27,643 nt of DNA from JACVRW01 sp035645115 (GCA_035645115.1 DASQNF010000020.1:1-27643), one strand, 5' to 3'; positions 13,998 to 22,118 are shown, counted from the first letter of the stretch. A program made the numbers and translations. The notes: generated by a model from the sequence alone, not told the origin.

Positions 13998-15767
13998 CTA
14001 GACCTCTACGCGGGCGACCGTCGACACGTACCGGTTGGTGATGGGCAGCCGCCGGTCGCGGCCGAAAGCCTTTGTGGAGATCTTGATGCCCGGGGGCGCC
14101 TGGCGGCGCTTGTACTCGGCGCGGTCGACCATCCGGATCACGCGCTCCACCTCGCTCGCGGGCAGGCCGCGGTGCACCAGCTCGGCGGCGTCGAGGTCCT
14201 CCTCGATGTAGCCCTCCAGGATGCGGTCCAGCACCTCGTAGGGTGGGAGCGAGTCCTCGTCGCGCTGGTCCGCGCGCAGCTCCGCGGACGGCGGGCGCTC
14301 GAGCACCGATTCGGGCACGAGCTCCCGCCCCTCGGCCGCGTTTCGCGAGCGGGTGAGCCTATACACCCAGCCCTTGTAGACGTCCTTCAGCACGGCGAAC
14401 CCGCCCGCCATGTCGCCGTAGAGCGTGGCGTAGCCCACCGACAGCTCGGACTTGTTGCCCGTGGTGAGCACGAGCCAGCCGAACTTGTTCGAGAGCGCCA
14501 TCGCCACGTTGCCGCGGATGCGCGCCTGGACGTTCTCCTCGGCGATGTCGGGCTCGCGGCCCGCGAAGGCCTCGCTCAGCATCTCGTCGTACGCCCGCAT
14601 GGCGTCCGCGATCGGGATCTCGCGGAAGTCCACGCCGAGATTGCGAGCGATGGCGGCGGCGTCCGCGCGCGTGGCCTCGCTCGAGTAGGGGGACGGCATC
14701 GAGACGCAGGTGACCCGCTCCGGACCGAGCGCGTCCGTGGCCACGAGCGCCACGAGCGCGGAGTCGATTCCGCCCGACAGCGCCACTAGCACGCGCTCGA
14801 AGCCGTTCTTCTCGACGTAGTCGCGCAGCCCGGTGCGAAGCGCGGCATAGACCTCGGCCTCGGGCTCGAGCGGCGTGGCGAGCTCGCCCGTGACCTCCTC
14901 CGGAGGCGCTGCCTCCACGCTCACGCTCGCCAGCGTGAACACCGGTGGCTCGGCGACCCGCGTGGCTCGCCGCTGGCGGCGGACGTTGGCGCGGTGGCGG
15001 GTATCGCGCAAGCGCGCGGCCGTGACCTGGCGCGGATCGATGTTGCAGAACCCGAGCGACTCCTCGAACTGCGGGCAGCGGGCGAGCACGCGCCCGTCCT
15101 GGTCCACCGCGAGGCTGTGGCCGTCGAACACGAGCTCGTCCTGGCCGCCCACGGTGTTCACGAACACGATCGCCGACAGGTAGTCAACGGCACGCTGAGT
15201 GAGCATGCGCTCGCGTCGGGATCCGTAGCCGGCCCGGTAGGGCGAGGCCGACAGGTTGACGAGCACCTGCGCGCCGCCGAGCGCCTCCGTCATCGCCGGC
15301 GGGCCCGGCTCCCAGATGTCCTCGCAGATCGTGATCCCGATCGGCACGCCGTTCAGCTCGAAGATCGCGGCCTCGGCGCCGGATTGGAAGTAGCGCTGCT
15401 CGTCGAACACGCCGTAGTTAGGCAGGTACATCTTGCGGTAGACGGCGGCGATCTCGCCGTCGGCGAGCACGGCGGCGGAGTTGTAGACGTCCTCGGCGCG
15501 CTCCGGCCAGCCCACCACCGCCACGATCTCGCGCGTCTGCGCCGCCAGCTCGTGCAGCGCGGCCTCCGCGGCATCGAGGAAGCCCGTCTTCAGCAGCAGG
15601 TCCTCGGGCGGGTAGCCGGTGAGCGCCAGCTCGGGGAACACCACCAGCGCCGCGCCGCCCGCGTGGGCCGCGCTCGTCTGCTCGGCGATCTTGCGGGCGT
15701 TGCCGTCGATGTCTCCCACCGTGGCGTCGACCTGGGCGAGCGCGACCCTCAGCAAGTCGTGGGGCAT
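13998..15767 (-). CDS. nadE: Glutamine-dependent NAD+ synthetase
   Basis: This 589-aa two-domain enzyme makes NAD from deamido-NAD, ATP and glutamine. The N-terminal nitrilase-like glutaminase domain shows the Glu-Lys-Cys triad regions FPELALTGYPPEDL, YRKMYLPNYGVFDEQRYF and ITICEDIWEPGPP. The C-terminal ATP-pyrophosphatase domain shows the P-loop LVALSGGIDSALVALVATDALG and the GNKSELSVGYATLYGDMAGGF stretch. Upstream in-frame codons would add an Arg-rich lead; the ATG at 15767 is chosen because conserved sequence begins there and a -10-like GATAAT ends 6 nt before it. Confidence 0.95.
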   Translation of the reverse strand: MPHDLLRVALAQVDATVGDIDGNARKIAEQTSAAHAGGAALVVFPELALTGYPPEDLLLKTGFLDAAEAALHELAAQTREIVAVVGWPERAEDVYNSAAVLADGEIAAVYRKMYLPNYGVFDEQRYFQSGAEAAIFELNGVPIGITICEDIWEPGPPAMTEALGGAQVLVNLSASPYRAGYGSRRERMLTQRAVDYLSAIVFVNTVGGQDELVFDGHSLAVDQDGRVLARCPQFEESLGFCNIDPRQVTAARLRDTRHRANVRRQRRATRVAEPPVFTLASVSVEAAPPEEVTGELATPLEPEAEVYAALRTGLRDYVEKNGFERVLVALSGGIDSALVALVATDALGPERVTCVSMPSPYSSEATRADAAAIARNLGVDFREIPIADAMRAYDEMLSEAFAGREPDIAEENVQARIRGNVAMALSNKFGWLVLTTGNKSELSVGYATLYGDMAGGFAVLKDVYKGWVYRLTRSRNAAEGRELVPESVLERPPSAELRADQRDEDSLPPYEVLDRILEGYIEEDLDAAELVHRGLPASEVERVIRMVDRAEYKRRQAPPGIKISTKAFGRDRRLPITNRYVSTVARVEV

Positions 15768-15779
15768 GCGTCCATTATC
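15765..15779 (-). promoter_or_regulatory. Predicted leaderless promoter of nadE
   Basis: GATAAT (15779-15774, minus strand) is a near-consensus -10, followed by 6 nt and the ATG at 15767. It lies in the 23-nt gap after the upstream gene, and no Shine-Dalgarno sequence is visible. Confidence 0.5.
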
Positions 15780-15790
15780 GCGGGTGGTCC

Positions 15791-17233
15791 TCAGCAGCCG
15801 AGCGTGAGGTCGAGGTAGCGGCTCGGCCGCACGCGGTGCTCGAAGTGCCACCACTCGCGCCAGTAGCCGGCGAACCCGAAGCGCTTCATTGTCCTGGCCA
15901 GCGTCAGGCGGTTGCGCAGCACCTGTCCGCTCGCGCTGAGTGTGTGGGCCTGTGGGCCGAGCGAGTCGTAGCCGGAACCCATCCGCAGGCGCCGCCCATC
16001 GCTCGCTCGGACCAGCGTCAGGTCCACGGCCGCGCCGGTGTTGTGGCGGCTGCGGCGGGCGATGTAGGTGCCCACGAGGTCCGCGCGCCCGATGGCGAGC
16101 GCCCAGCGCACGAGCGCCGCCGATGCGCGCGCGGGGCGGTAGGCGTCGAGGATCGAGAGGCCGAGCCCGCGCCGGCGCAGGCTGCGCTGTACCCGCCCGA
16201 GGCTGCGCGCAGCGGGCTCGTGCAGGAGCGCCCAGTTGGCGCAGTAGCCGGGCAGCCGGGCGCCGGTGAGGTTGCGCCTGGTTCGGTAGACGAGCTCGAC
16301 CGCTATGCCCGGCGCAAAGCGGTGGACGTCCACCAGGCCCGCGCGGCGGTGCGCCTCGGTCCCTGCCTCGTCGGGCACGGCGCGCGAGCCGGCCGCAGCG
16401 GGCGCCGGACCGGCCTCCGCGCGCGGCCGGAAGATGCGCTTCGCCACGCCGCGGAGCGTCTCGGTGCCGTACTCGTGGGAGGGATTGGCGTCAGTTAGGA
16501 GCGCCATCGAGAAGCGGGTGCCGCCGGCCTCGAACAGCGCGACCTCGTGAACGAGCCGTCCCGCGGCCGTGCGGCGCCAGCCACCCTTCATGAAGGTGCG
16601 AAAGCCGGCCGTGCGCGCGAAGCGGGAGAAGCCCCAGCGCTGCCGGGGCACGATCGAGGACAGCAGGGCGCGCGCGTACGCGCGGGAGCGCCGCGGCACG
16701 AGCCTGTCGATGCGCAGGAACAGGCGCGCCTGGTCGAGCGCGTTGATGCTCGCGTTCGCCCAGTACCCGGCCACCGAGAAGCGGCGCATCCCCGCCCGCC
16801 GCGCCAGCCGGTACAGGGCGGCATCTCCAAGGCGGCGGTAGATTGCGTCGGCCCGGTCATTGTCGGAGGCGGTGACCATCGGCCCGAGCAGGGAGCGCTC
16901 CTCCGCGCTCGGCAGCCGCTCCCCGATCTTGCGCAGGTAGGCCACGAGCAGCATCGCCTTGACCACGCTCGCGGACACGTACACCCGCCGCGGCACGAGA
17001 CCGTGCGGCCGTCCGTGAGAGTCGATGAGCGCCCAGGACAGCACACCGGCCCGGTCCCGCAGGTAGCTGCGCACGGCCCGCAAGCGCGCCACGCCGGGGA
17101 ACGCCGGCGCCTGCTCTTTCATGGCGGCGGGGACGGCCGGGAAGGCGACGCCCAGCGTCCCGCCCGCCTGCGCAGGCGGAGCGGCCGCCGTCAGGGCGAC
17201 GATCAGCCCGACCGTGAGAACCGCGCAGCGCAC
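15791..17233 (-). CDS. Secreted fusion: class A-like serine hydrolase plus VanX/VanY-type D-Ala-D-Ala peptidase
   Basis: A signal peptide (VGLIVALTAAAPPAQA, about residues 8-23) directs this 480-aa protein out of the cytoplasm. The first half resembles beta-lactamase/penicillin-binding serine hydrolases: Ser89-Val-Val-Lys92, Ser123-Asp-Asn125 and Lys216-Gly-Gly218 fit the SxxK, SDN and KTG-type motifs in order. The second half (about 295-480) resembles VanX-type zinc D-Ala-D-Ala peptidases, with SRHNTGAAVD (His397, Asp404) and EWWHFEH (Glu460, His463). Both halves act on D-Ala-D-Ala-type peptides, so a role in peptidoglycan trimming is likely; antibiotic resistance is not implied. GTG start without a clear Shine-Dalgarno sequence, 49 nt after glnK. 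Confidence 0.82.
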   Translation of the reverse strand: MRCAVLTVGLIVALTAAAPPAQAGGTLGVAFPAVPAAMKEQAPAFPGVARLRAVRSYLRDRAGVLSWALIDSHGRPHGLVPRRVYVSASVVKAMLLVAYLRKIGERLPSAEERSLLGPMVTASDNDRADAIYRRLGDAALYRLARRAGMRRFSVAGYWANASINALDQARLFLRIDRLVPRRSRAYARALLSSIVPRQRWGFSRFARTAGFRTFMKGGWRRTAAGRLVHEVALFEAGGTRFSMALLTDANPSHEYGTETLRGVAKRIFRPRAEAGPAPAAAGSRAVPDEAGTEAHRRAGLVDVHRFAPGIAVELVYRTRRNLTGARLPGYCANWALLHEPAARSLGRVQRSLRRRGLGLSILDAYRPARASAALVRWALAIGRADLVGTYIARRSRHNTGAAVDLTLVRASDGRRLRMGSGYDSLGPQAHTLSASGQVLRNRLTLARTMKRFGFAGYWREWWHFEHRVRPSRYLDLTLGC

Positions 17234-17282
17234 GCCACCGGGGATCGTCTCACGCGGGAGGGCCGTCCGTATCGACGCTCGC

Positions 17283-17651
17283 TCAGTGCCCCCAGCCCTC
17301 CGCCATCTCGTGGCGGACGGTGTCCTCGCCGGTTTCGCCGGTGCGGATGCGGATCGCCTGCTCGACGCCGTAGACGAACACGCGCCCGTCGCCGACCTCG
17401 CCGGTGTACGCCCCGCTGACGATCGCCTCGATCGCCTGCTCGGATATGCCGTCCGGCACCACCGACTCGACCTTGATCTTGGGCAGCAACGAGATGTTCG
17501 CGCTGGTGCCGCGGTACTGCTCGGTGTAGCCCTTCTGGCGCCCGCAGCCGACCACGTCGGTCACGGTCAGGCCGGACACCCCGAGCTCGTCGAGCGAGTC
17601 CTGGACCTCCTGCAGGCGCTCCGGCCTGATGATCGCCTCGATCTTCTTCAT
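17283..17651 (-). CDS. glnK: PII nitrogen-regulatory protein
   Basis: This 122-aa protein (E. coli GlnB/GlnK have 112) senses ATP/ADP and 2-oxoglutarate and gates AmtB. MKKIEAIIRPERLQEVQDSL, RQKGYTEQYRG, VVPDGISEQAIEAIV and GDGRVFVYGVEQAIRIRTGE are clear PII features. The T-loop reads YRGTSANISLLPK: the Tyr51 that is uridylylated or adenylylated in other bacteria is Ala51 here, while Tyr46 is retained. About 10 extra C-terminal residues end in EMAEGWGH. It starts 4 nt after amtB, with AGGAGG inside the amtB end as Shine-Dalgarno sequence, so the two are co-transcribed. Confidence 0.95.
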   Translation of the reverse strand: MKKIEAIIRPERLQEVQDSLDELGVSGLTVTDVVGCGRQKGYTEQYRGTSANISLLPKIKVESVVPDGISEQAIEAIVSGAYTGEVGDGRVFVYGVEQAIRIRTGETGEDTVRHEMAEGWGH

Positions 17652-17655
17652 CTGG

Positions 17656-19062
17656 TCACCCCTCCTGGGCCCGTGCGGTGAGCGGCAACGCCAGGGCGCC
17701 CGCTCGCGCCCCCGGCGTGTTCGGTGGGTGGTACTCGGATCCCGGCACCGGCATGAACTGCTCTGGGTAGCCCCACATGCCGTGCTCCACTATGTCGAGG
17801 CCACGACGCTCGTCGTCCACGCCCACGCGCAGCCCGTATGTGGACTTGATCAGGTAGAAGACTGCGAGGGACAAGGCGAATACCGAGAGGAAGGCCGCCG
17901 TGACGCCGAGCGCCTGTACGCCGAGCTGCTCGAAAGAGCCCGTGTAGAACAGCCCGCCCTCTCCGATGGCGTTGTACTCGGCGAGCCGCGGCGCCGTGAA
18001 CAGCCCGCACGCGAGCGTGCCCCAGACGCCCGCCACGCCGTGCGCCGAGAGGGCGCCGATCGGGTCGTCGACGAGCCGCTCGATCGCGATGATGCTGCGC
18101 ACCACGAGCACACCCGCCACGACGCCGATCGGCACGGCGGCCCAGTACTCGACGTACCCCGACGGCGCCGTGATCCCCACGAGCCCGGCGATCACGCCGT
18201 TGCCGGTCATGCCGATGTCGAACGTCCTCGTCAAGCTGTAGCTCATCGCCATGGCGCCGAGCACCCCGCCCGCGGCGCCGATCACGGTCACGATCGCCAC
18301 CTCGGCGAAGCGCCCGTCCGCCACGCTCAGCGTCGATCCCGCGTTGAAGCCGAACCAGCCCACGAACAAGATCACCACGCCCAGCCCCATGAGCGGCATC
18401 GAGTGGCCGGGGATCACGTTCGGAGTGCCGTCCTTGCCGAACTTGCCCTGGCGCGGGCCGAGCAGCAGCAGCGCCGCCAGCGCGCCCGTGGCGCCGATCA
18501 GGTGGATCACGGTGGAGCCGGCGAAGTCCTGCATGCCGAAGCTCGCCTGCAGCCAGCCGCCGCCGAAGATCCAGTGGCTGATCACGGGGTAGATCAGGGA
18601 GCTGAAGACCACCGCGTAGATCAGGTACGCGCCGAACTTGATCCGCTCGAGCGTGGTCCCCCACACGATCGCCAGCGACACCGCGCAGAACGCCAGCTGG
18701 AAGAAGAACTTGGCCGGGACCGCCGCTGTCGAGAACTCCATCGCCGGGAACGCGCCCTGCTCGATCGTGCCGAGGAATGTGCCCTCGGTGCCGGCGAACC
18801 AGCCGGTTCCCCCGAACGCGAGCGCGAAGCCGACCGCCCAGTAGCAGAGGGCGGCTATCGACAGGTTCGCGATCACCTTCGCCACCACCGTGCCGGCGTT
18901 CTTCATGCGCGAGAAGCCGACCTCGAGCAGCAGGAAGCCCGCCTGCATGAAGAAGACGAGGACGCCGGCGACGACGACCCAGAGGGTGTCGATCCGGGAG
19001 AGGGCGTCGTTGAGCGTGGGTTCCATGCCCTGCATGCTCGAACGCACGCTCCTGAGCGTCAT
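17656..19062 (-). CDS. amtB: Ammonium transporter Amt
   Basis: This 468-aa protein with about eleven membrane segments conducts ammonium. Recognisable parts are VFFMQAGFLLLEVGFSRMKNAG near the N-terminus, the WIFGGGWL and AGSTVIHLIGATGAL region, GWFGFNAGSTL, and the Thr/Gly-rich NGVIAGLVGITAPSGYV. The C-terminal tail (about 50 residues, HGMWGYPEQFMPVPGSEYHPP) is cytoplasmic and would meet GlnK. ATGs at 19062, 19035 and 19026 are all possible starts; I list the first because a TACAGC element ends 6 nt before it, but this hexamer is imperfect. It has no signal peptide of the Gram-negative AmtB kind. The gene is upstream of glnK in the same operon. Confidence 0.94.
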   Translation of the reverse strand: MTLRSVRSSMQGMEPTLNDALSRIDTLWVVVAGVLVFFMQAGFLLLEVGFSRMKNAGTVVAKVIANLSIAALCYWAVGFALAFGGTGWFAGTEGTFLGTIEQGAFPAMEFSTAAVPAKFFFQLAFCAVSLAIVWGTTLERIKFGAYLIYAVVFSSLIYPVISHWIFGGGWLQASFGMQDFAGSTVIHLIGATGALAALLLLGPRQGKFGKDGTPNVIPGHSMPLMGLGVVILFVGWFGFNAGSTLSVADGRFAEVAIVTVIGAAGGVLGAMAMSYSLTRTFDIGMTGNGVIAGLVGITAPSGYVEYWAAVPIGVVAGVLVVRSIIAIERLVDDPIGALSAHGVAGVWGTLACGLFTAPRLAEYNAIGEGGLFYTGSFEQLGVQALGVTAAFLSVFALSLAVFYLIKSTYGLRVGVDDERRGLDIVEHGMWGYPEQFMPVPGSEYHPPNTPGARAGALALPLTARAQEG

Positions 19063-19105
19063 TCGACCGCTGTACAGGATTTGGGGCGAGGCGTTGTACG
19101 CGCGG

Positions 19106-19579
19106 CTATGAGGCGCCGTGGTTGCCCACGGCGCCGAGCGCCACCACGCGAGCCCCGATGCAGTTCGCCAGCTTGCGGGGGTCCACGGAGAACAGGCTGT
19201 GCGGGTCGCCGGCGGCGGCCCAGACGCGCTCGTGCTCGAGCAGCGTCTCGTCGAACAGCACCGGGAGGTCGTGACCGAAGGGCGGGACACCGCCGATCGC
19301 GAAGCCGGTGGCGGCGCGGACCTCTTCCGCTGCGGCCTGGCGGACCTCGGCCACGTCGAGGGCGTCGGCGAGCTTGTCGAGGTCGATCCGGTGGCGGCCG
19401 GAGGCCACGCACACCACCGGGTCGCCGTCTGCGACGAACACGATCGACTTCGCGATCTCCGACTCCGCGCAGCCCACCGCGGCGGCCGCGTCCTTCACGG
19501 TCCGCGTGGAGGCGTCGAGCCGCGTCGGCCGTACCTCGAGCCCGAGCTCGCGGGCGCACTCGGCCAGCCGGTCCCTCAC
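19106..19579 (-). CDS. YbaK/ProX-type aminoacyl-tRNA deacylase
   Basis: This 157-aa protein is a stand-alone YbaK-like domain, as in the editing insert of ProS: TRTVKDAAAAVGCAESEIAKSIVFVADGDPVVCV, SGRHRIDLDKL and AATGFAIGGVPPFGHD. Members remove misattached amino acids (for example Cys- or Ala-) from tRNA-Pro or other tRNAs; the exact substrate is not evident. The lysine in AKSIVF, needed for activity in this family, is present. The GTG at 19579 overlaps the stop of the upstream WS/DGAT remnant by four bases, so the genes are translationally coupled despite no obvious functional link. Confidence 0.85.
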   Translation of the reverse strand: MRDRLAECARELGLEVRPTRLDASTRTVKDAAAAVGCAESEIAKSIVFVADGDPVVCVASGRHRIDLDKLADALDVAEVRQAAAEEVRAATGFAIGGVPPFGHDLPVLFDETLLEHERVWAAAGDPHSLFSVDPRKLANCIGARVVALGAVGNHGAS

Positions 19580-20070
19580 GCTCGCACGCCCTCGCGCTCC
19601 CGGGCGGGCTCGCCCGGCGCGCGCGGCTCCAACCCGGCGGCCGCCGCGATCTCCGCGAGCGAGGCCTCCAGGTCGGCGGCGAAGTCGTCCAGGTCCCACA
19701 TCGTGCCGAAGTCGCCCACCAGGCCGAAGTTGATCCTGCCCGCGTAGGAGAGCAGCGCCACCCCGAGCGCCTGGTTCTCCGCGAGCGGCACCATCGGGAA
19801 GGGGTCGAGCAGGCGGCGCCCGGCCAGATAGAGCGGGTTCAGATGCGGGTCATCGACCCACTTCGGGCGGCCCTGGGCGAGCGGCACGAACGCCAGCCGC
19901 TGGCGGTAGCGCGGCACCAGCCCGAGCCGGCGCTCGATCTGCTCGAGCATGTGGTCGTAGGGCGGGGGAGGGCCCTCGAACAGCATCACGGACGCCACGT
20001 GCATATGGGCGCAGCCGTCCTCGAGGTGCAGGAAGGATGCGTCGAGTCCGGTCAGGCGATCCGAGGACAC
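19576..20070 (-). pseudogene. WS/DGAT acyltransferase with large in-frame internal deletion
   Basis: The first 78 residues (MSSDRLTGLDASFLHLEDG onward, PRYRQRL, WVDDPHLN) match the N-terminus of wax ester synthase/diacylglycerol acyltransferases. Residue 79 onward (PLYLAGRRLLDPFPMVPLAE, LLSYAGRINFGLVGD) matches their extreme C-terminus. The middle, with the catalytic HHxxxDG motif and about 270-300 residues of a roughly 460-aa family, is missing, yet the frame is open for 164 aa. It should not be active as an acyltransferase; it could be a remnant or a regulatory fragment. The GTG start at 20070 is supported by a -10-like TACGGT 6 nt before it. The junction lies near base 19836. An assembly collapse is possible. 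Confidence 0.75.
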
Positions 20071-20082
20071 GCAGTCACCGTA
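20068..20082 (-). promoter_or_regulatory. Predicted leaderless promoter of the WS/DGAT remnant
   Basis: TACGGT (20082-20077, minus strand) is followed by 6 nt and the GTG at 20070, in the 22-nt gap after dinB. An intact promoter suggests the remnant, and ybaK coupled to it, are still transcribed. Confidence 0.45.
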
Positions 20083-20092
20083 CCGCAGGCCA

Positions 20093-21175
20093 CTAGAGCG
20101 CGAGCGAGAGCTGCGCTTCGCCCCCGGAGCGGTCCATCTGGCCCTCCTCGTCCAGGCCCGCGACACGTACACCGAGGAGGCGGACGGGCCTGCGTGGATC
20201 CAGCTTCCGGAGCAGCTCGAGCGCCACCGCGAGCACCGTCTCGAGGTCGTTCACGGGCGCTCCGAGGCTGCGCGCCCGGGTCACGGTCGAGAAGTCCGCG
20301 AAACGCACCTTGATGCCGATCGTGCGCCCGCGCGCGCCCTGGCCGCCAAGCGTGCGGCAGAGCTCCCGGGCGAGCCGCTCGAGCACCGGCTCGAGCTCCG
20401 CCAGGCCGTGCAGGTCGCGGTCGAAGGTGGTCTCACGCGACTCGGACTTGGCCGCCCGCACCGTCTCGACCAGCCGCTCGTCCTCGAAGCGCGCGAGCGC
20501 CCCGAGCTGGCGCCCGAGGCGCGGGCCGAACCATCCCGCCAGGCGCTCGTCGGAGGTCGCGCCGAGTGCCCCCAGCGTGGCGATCCCGAGCGCCTCGAGC
20601 CGCTCGGCCGTCTTCGGCCCGATGCCCGGCACGAGGCGCGGCGAGGCGCCGGCAAAGCGCTCGCGGGCCCCGGCGGCGCTCAGCTCCACGAAGCCGTCGG
20701 GCTTCTCGGCGTCGCTCGCCACCTTCGCCACGAGCTTCGAAGGCCCGATCCCGACCGAGCAGGTCAGGCCCGTCTGCGAGCGCACGGCCTCCTTGACGCG
20801 ACGCGCGGCCGCCCGGTAGCGCTCGATGCCCGTGAGGTCGAGGTAGGCCTCGTCGAGGCCGACCTGCTCCACCCGCTCCACATGCGCCCGCAGCACGGCG
20901 TGCAGCTCGCGCGAGCGCGCCCGGTAGAGCTCGAAGTCGGGCGGGAGGAAGACGGCGCCCGGGCACAGCCTGCGCGCGCGCTCGGCCGGCGTGGCCGAGA
21001 AGACGCCGAACCGGCGGGCCTCGTAGCTGGCGGTGGTGACGACCGCCCGCGGCCCGCTGCCCGCCACCACGACCGGCTTGCCAACGAGGTCGGGCCGCCG
21101 CTGCAGCTCGACGCTCACGTAAAAAGCGTCCATGTCGAGGTGGGCGTAGACGCGGGGCTCGCCGGTCAGGCTCAC
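20093..21175 (-). CDS. dinB: DNA polymerase IV (Y-family)
   Basis: This 360-aa translesion polymerase has the palm motifs YAHLDMDAFYVSVE near residue 10-23 and VGLDEAYLDLTG near 105-115, the metal-binding acidic residues of the family. TCSVGIGPSKLVAKVASDAEKPDG and a helix-hairpin-helix at VPGIGPKTAERLEALG follow. The little-finger domain fills the rest and it ends QLSLAL, resembling a beta-clamp-binding motif. The GTG at 21175 is preceded by a -10-like TACCCT with 6 nt between. No GAAC-N4-GTTC-type LexA box was found upstream, so SOS control is not supported here. Confidence 0.94.
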   Translation of the reverse strand: MSLTGEPRVYAHLDMDAFYVSVELQRRPDLVGKPVVVAGSGPRAVVTTASYEARRFGVFSATPAERARRLCPGAVFLPPDFELYRARSRELHAVLRAHVERVEQVGLDEAYLDLTGIERYRAAARRVKEAVRSQTGLTCSVGIGPSKLVAKVASDAEKPDGFVELSAAGARERFAGASPRLVPGIGPKTAERLEALGIATLGALGATSDERLAGWFGPRLGRQLGALARFEDERLVETVRAAKSESRETTFDRDLHGLAELEPVLERLARELCRTLGGQGARGRTIGIKVRFADFSTVTRARSLGAPVNDLETVLAVALELLRKLDPRRPVRLLGVRVAGLDEEGQMDRSGGEAQLSLAL

Positions 21176-21187
21176 AGGCTGAGGGTA
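21173..21187 (-). promoter_or_regulatory. Predicted leaderless promoter of dinB
   Basis: TACCCT (21187-21182, minus strand) is followed by 6 nt and the GTG at 21175. The same hexamer serves ispG. No Shine-Dalgarno sequence is present. Confidence 0.48.
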
Positions 21188-21373
21188 CGCGGGGGGCCCG
21201 ACGCTCTCGAGGTGGAGGGCTGCGCTCTTGGGACCGGAATGCCCGCGAGGCGCAGTCCGTCCTCACGCCCCCTTACGTTCATGACCACACGGTCTGCGGA
21301 AGCGAGGGGCCCGGTGAGCCGTTCCTTCGGGGTGGCCGAGTCGCCGTATCGGAGCCAGAGCTTCGACCACCTT

Positions 21374-21775
21374 ATGGATCCTCCTAGAAGGCAGACCGGC
21401 TACGTGAGACACCCAGCCGAAATCGCCCCGGAATGCCCGGGCTGTGGTCGTCTCGCACCGGAACCCACTGCGGACGAGGCGGACCGGTGGCACGTGCGTA
21501 CGCCGGGTGACGCCGCGTTGCGTGACGAGGTCGGGGTGGTGGTCCTCTGTCCCGGCTGCGCTTCGTCTCCGATGACGCGAATGCACGTGGAAGACGAGGT
21601 GGTCCGAGGAAGCCTGCAAGCCCACCTGACCGGCGATTCAGTCGTGTTCCCGCGGGGGGAGACGAAGACGCTCGCGGACTGCACAGCGGACGAGGTGGAA
21701 TGGCTTGCCGCCGACGCCCTGCGCCGCGTCCAGCAGGCCGCGGCCTGGGAGCGCTGGGTGGAGTCGCACGGCTGA
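21374..21775 (+). CDS. Unrecognised protein with two CPGC zinc knuckles
   Basis: From the ATG at 21374 the protein has 133 aa. It contains CPGCG (Cys21, Cys24) and LCPGCA (Cys59, Cys62), about 34 residues apart, as in a zinc ribbon, then an acidic C-terminal half ending VEWLAADALRRVQQAAAWERWVESHG. I do not recognise a family. The start is uncertain: an in-frame GTG at 21404 and an ATG at 21281 are also possible, and none has a clear Shine-Dalgarno sequence. Third-position GC is visibly lower than in neighbouring housekeeping genes (many gaa, cgt, gca, cct codons), which may mean recent acquisition. Confidence 0.6.
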   Translation: MDPPRRQTGYVRHPAEIAPECPGCGRLAPEPTADEADRWHVRTPGDAALRDEVGVVVLCPGCASSPMTRMHVEDEVVRGSLQAHLTGDSVVFPRGETKTLADCTADEVEWLAADALRRVQQAAAWERWVESHG

Positions 21776-21926
21776 GCGCACCTGCGAGGCCCGCCCGCGG
21801 CGCGTCTCGTGGCGGGGATGAGCTGGCTCCGCAACGCGCTGGGACGCGAGCGCCCGATGTAGCCACCGTCCGACGTTCGGGCACCGGGCGAAAAGAGCCA
21901 ACCGACGCCCGGAGGGAAGGGACGCC
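21776..21926. other. Intergenic stretch before the 63-aa gene
   Basis: These 151 bases hold no convincing gene or promoter. A 14-codon ATG frame at 21818-21862 is too short to support. The last 20 bases contain the Shine-Dalgarno sequence of the next gene. Confidence 0.5.
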
Positions 21927-22118
21927 ATGGCCTCCAGCCAGCAGATCATCCGGACCAAGGAGCACGAGGTCGAGCAGTACAAGGAGGCCGCCGCAGCCGC
22001 TCTGGAACAGCTCCAGTGGTGCGTGAACTACCTCTACGGGACCCGCAAGCAGCAGATAGCCCGGGCCCTGGAGAGCAACCACGACACGATCGTCGAGCAG
22101 GCCGGGCTGCGGGCCTAG
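21927..22118 (+). CDS. Unrecognised small helical protein (63 aa)
   Basis: This small protein begins MASSQQIIRTKEHEVEQYKE and is predicted to be almost wholly helical, with a Tyr/Trp/Cys patch (LQWCVNYLYGTRKQQ) in the middle. I do not recognise it. It looks real: third positions are strongly GC-biased and the purine-rich GGAGGGAAGGGA at about 21911-21922 is a good Shine-Dalgarno region before the ATG. It points toward the orphan gas-vesicle gene on the opposite strand, 56 nt away. A link to it is only suggested by position. Confidence 0.6.
   Translation: MASSQQIIRTKEHEVEQYKEAAAAALEQLQWCVNYLYGTRKQQIARALESNHDTIVEQAGLRA

Noticed and set aside
21176..21373. LexA/SOS box for dinB
   Set aside because: No GAAC-N4-GTTC or similar palindrome was found between dinB and the next gene.
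20408..21374. Long plus-strand extension of the zinc-ribbon gene over dinB
   Set aside because: It is antisense to dinB and low complexity; the gene is taken to begin near 21374.
21818..21862. 14-codon ATG frame with a weak SD
   Set aside because: Too short, no conservation information, and codon choice gives no support.
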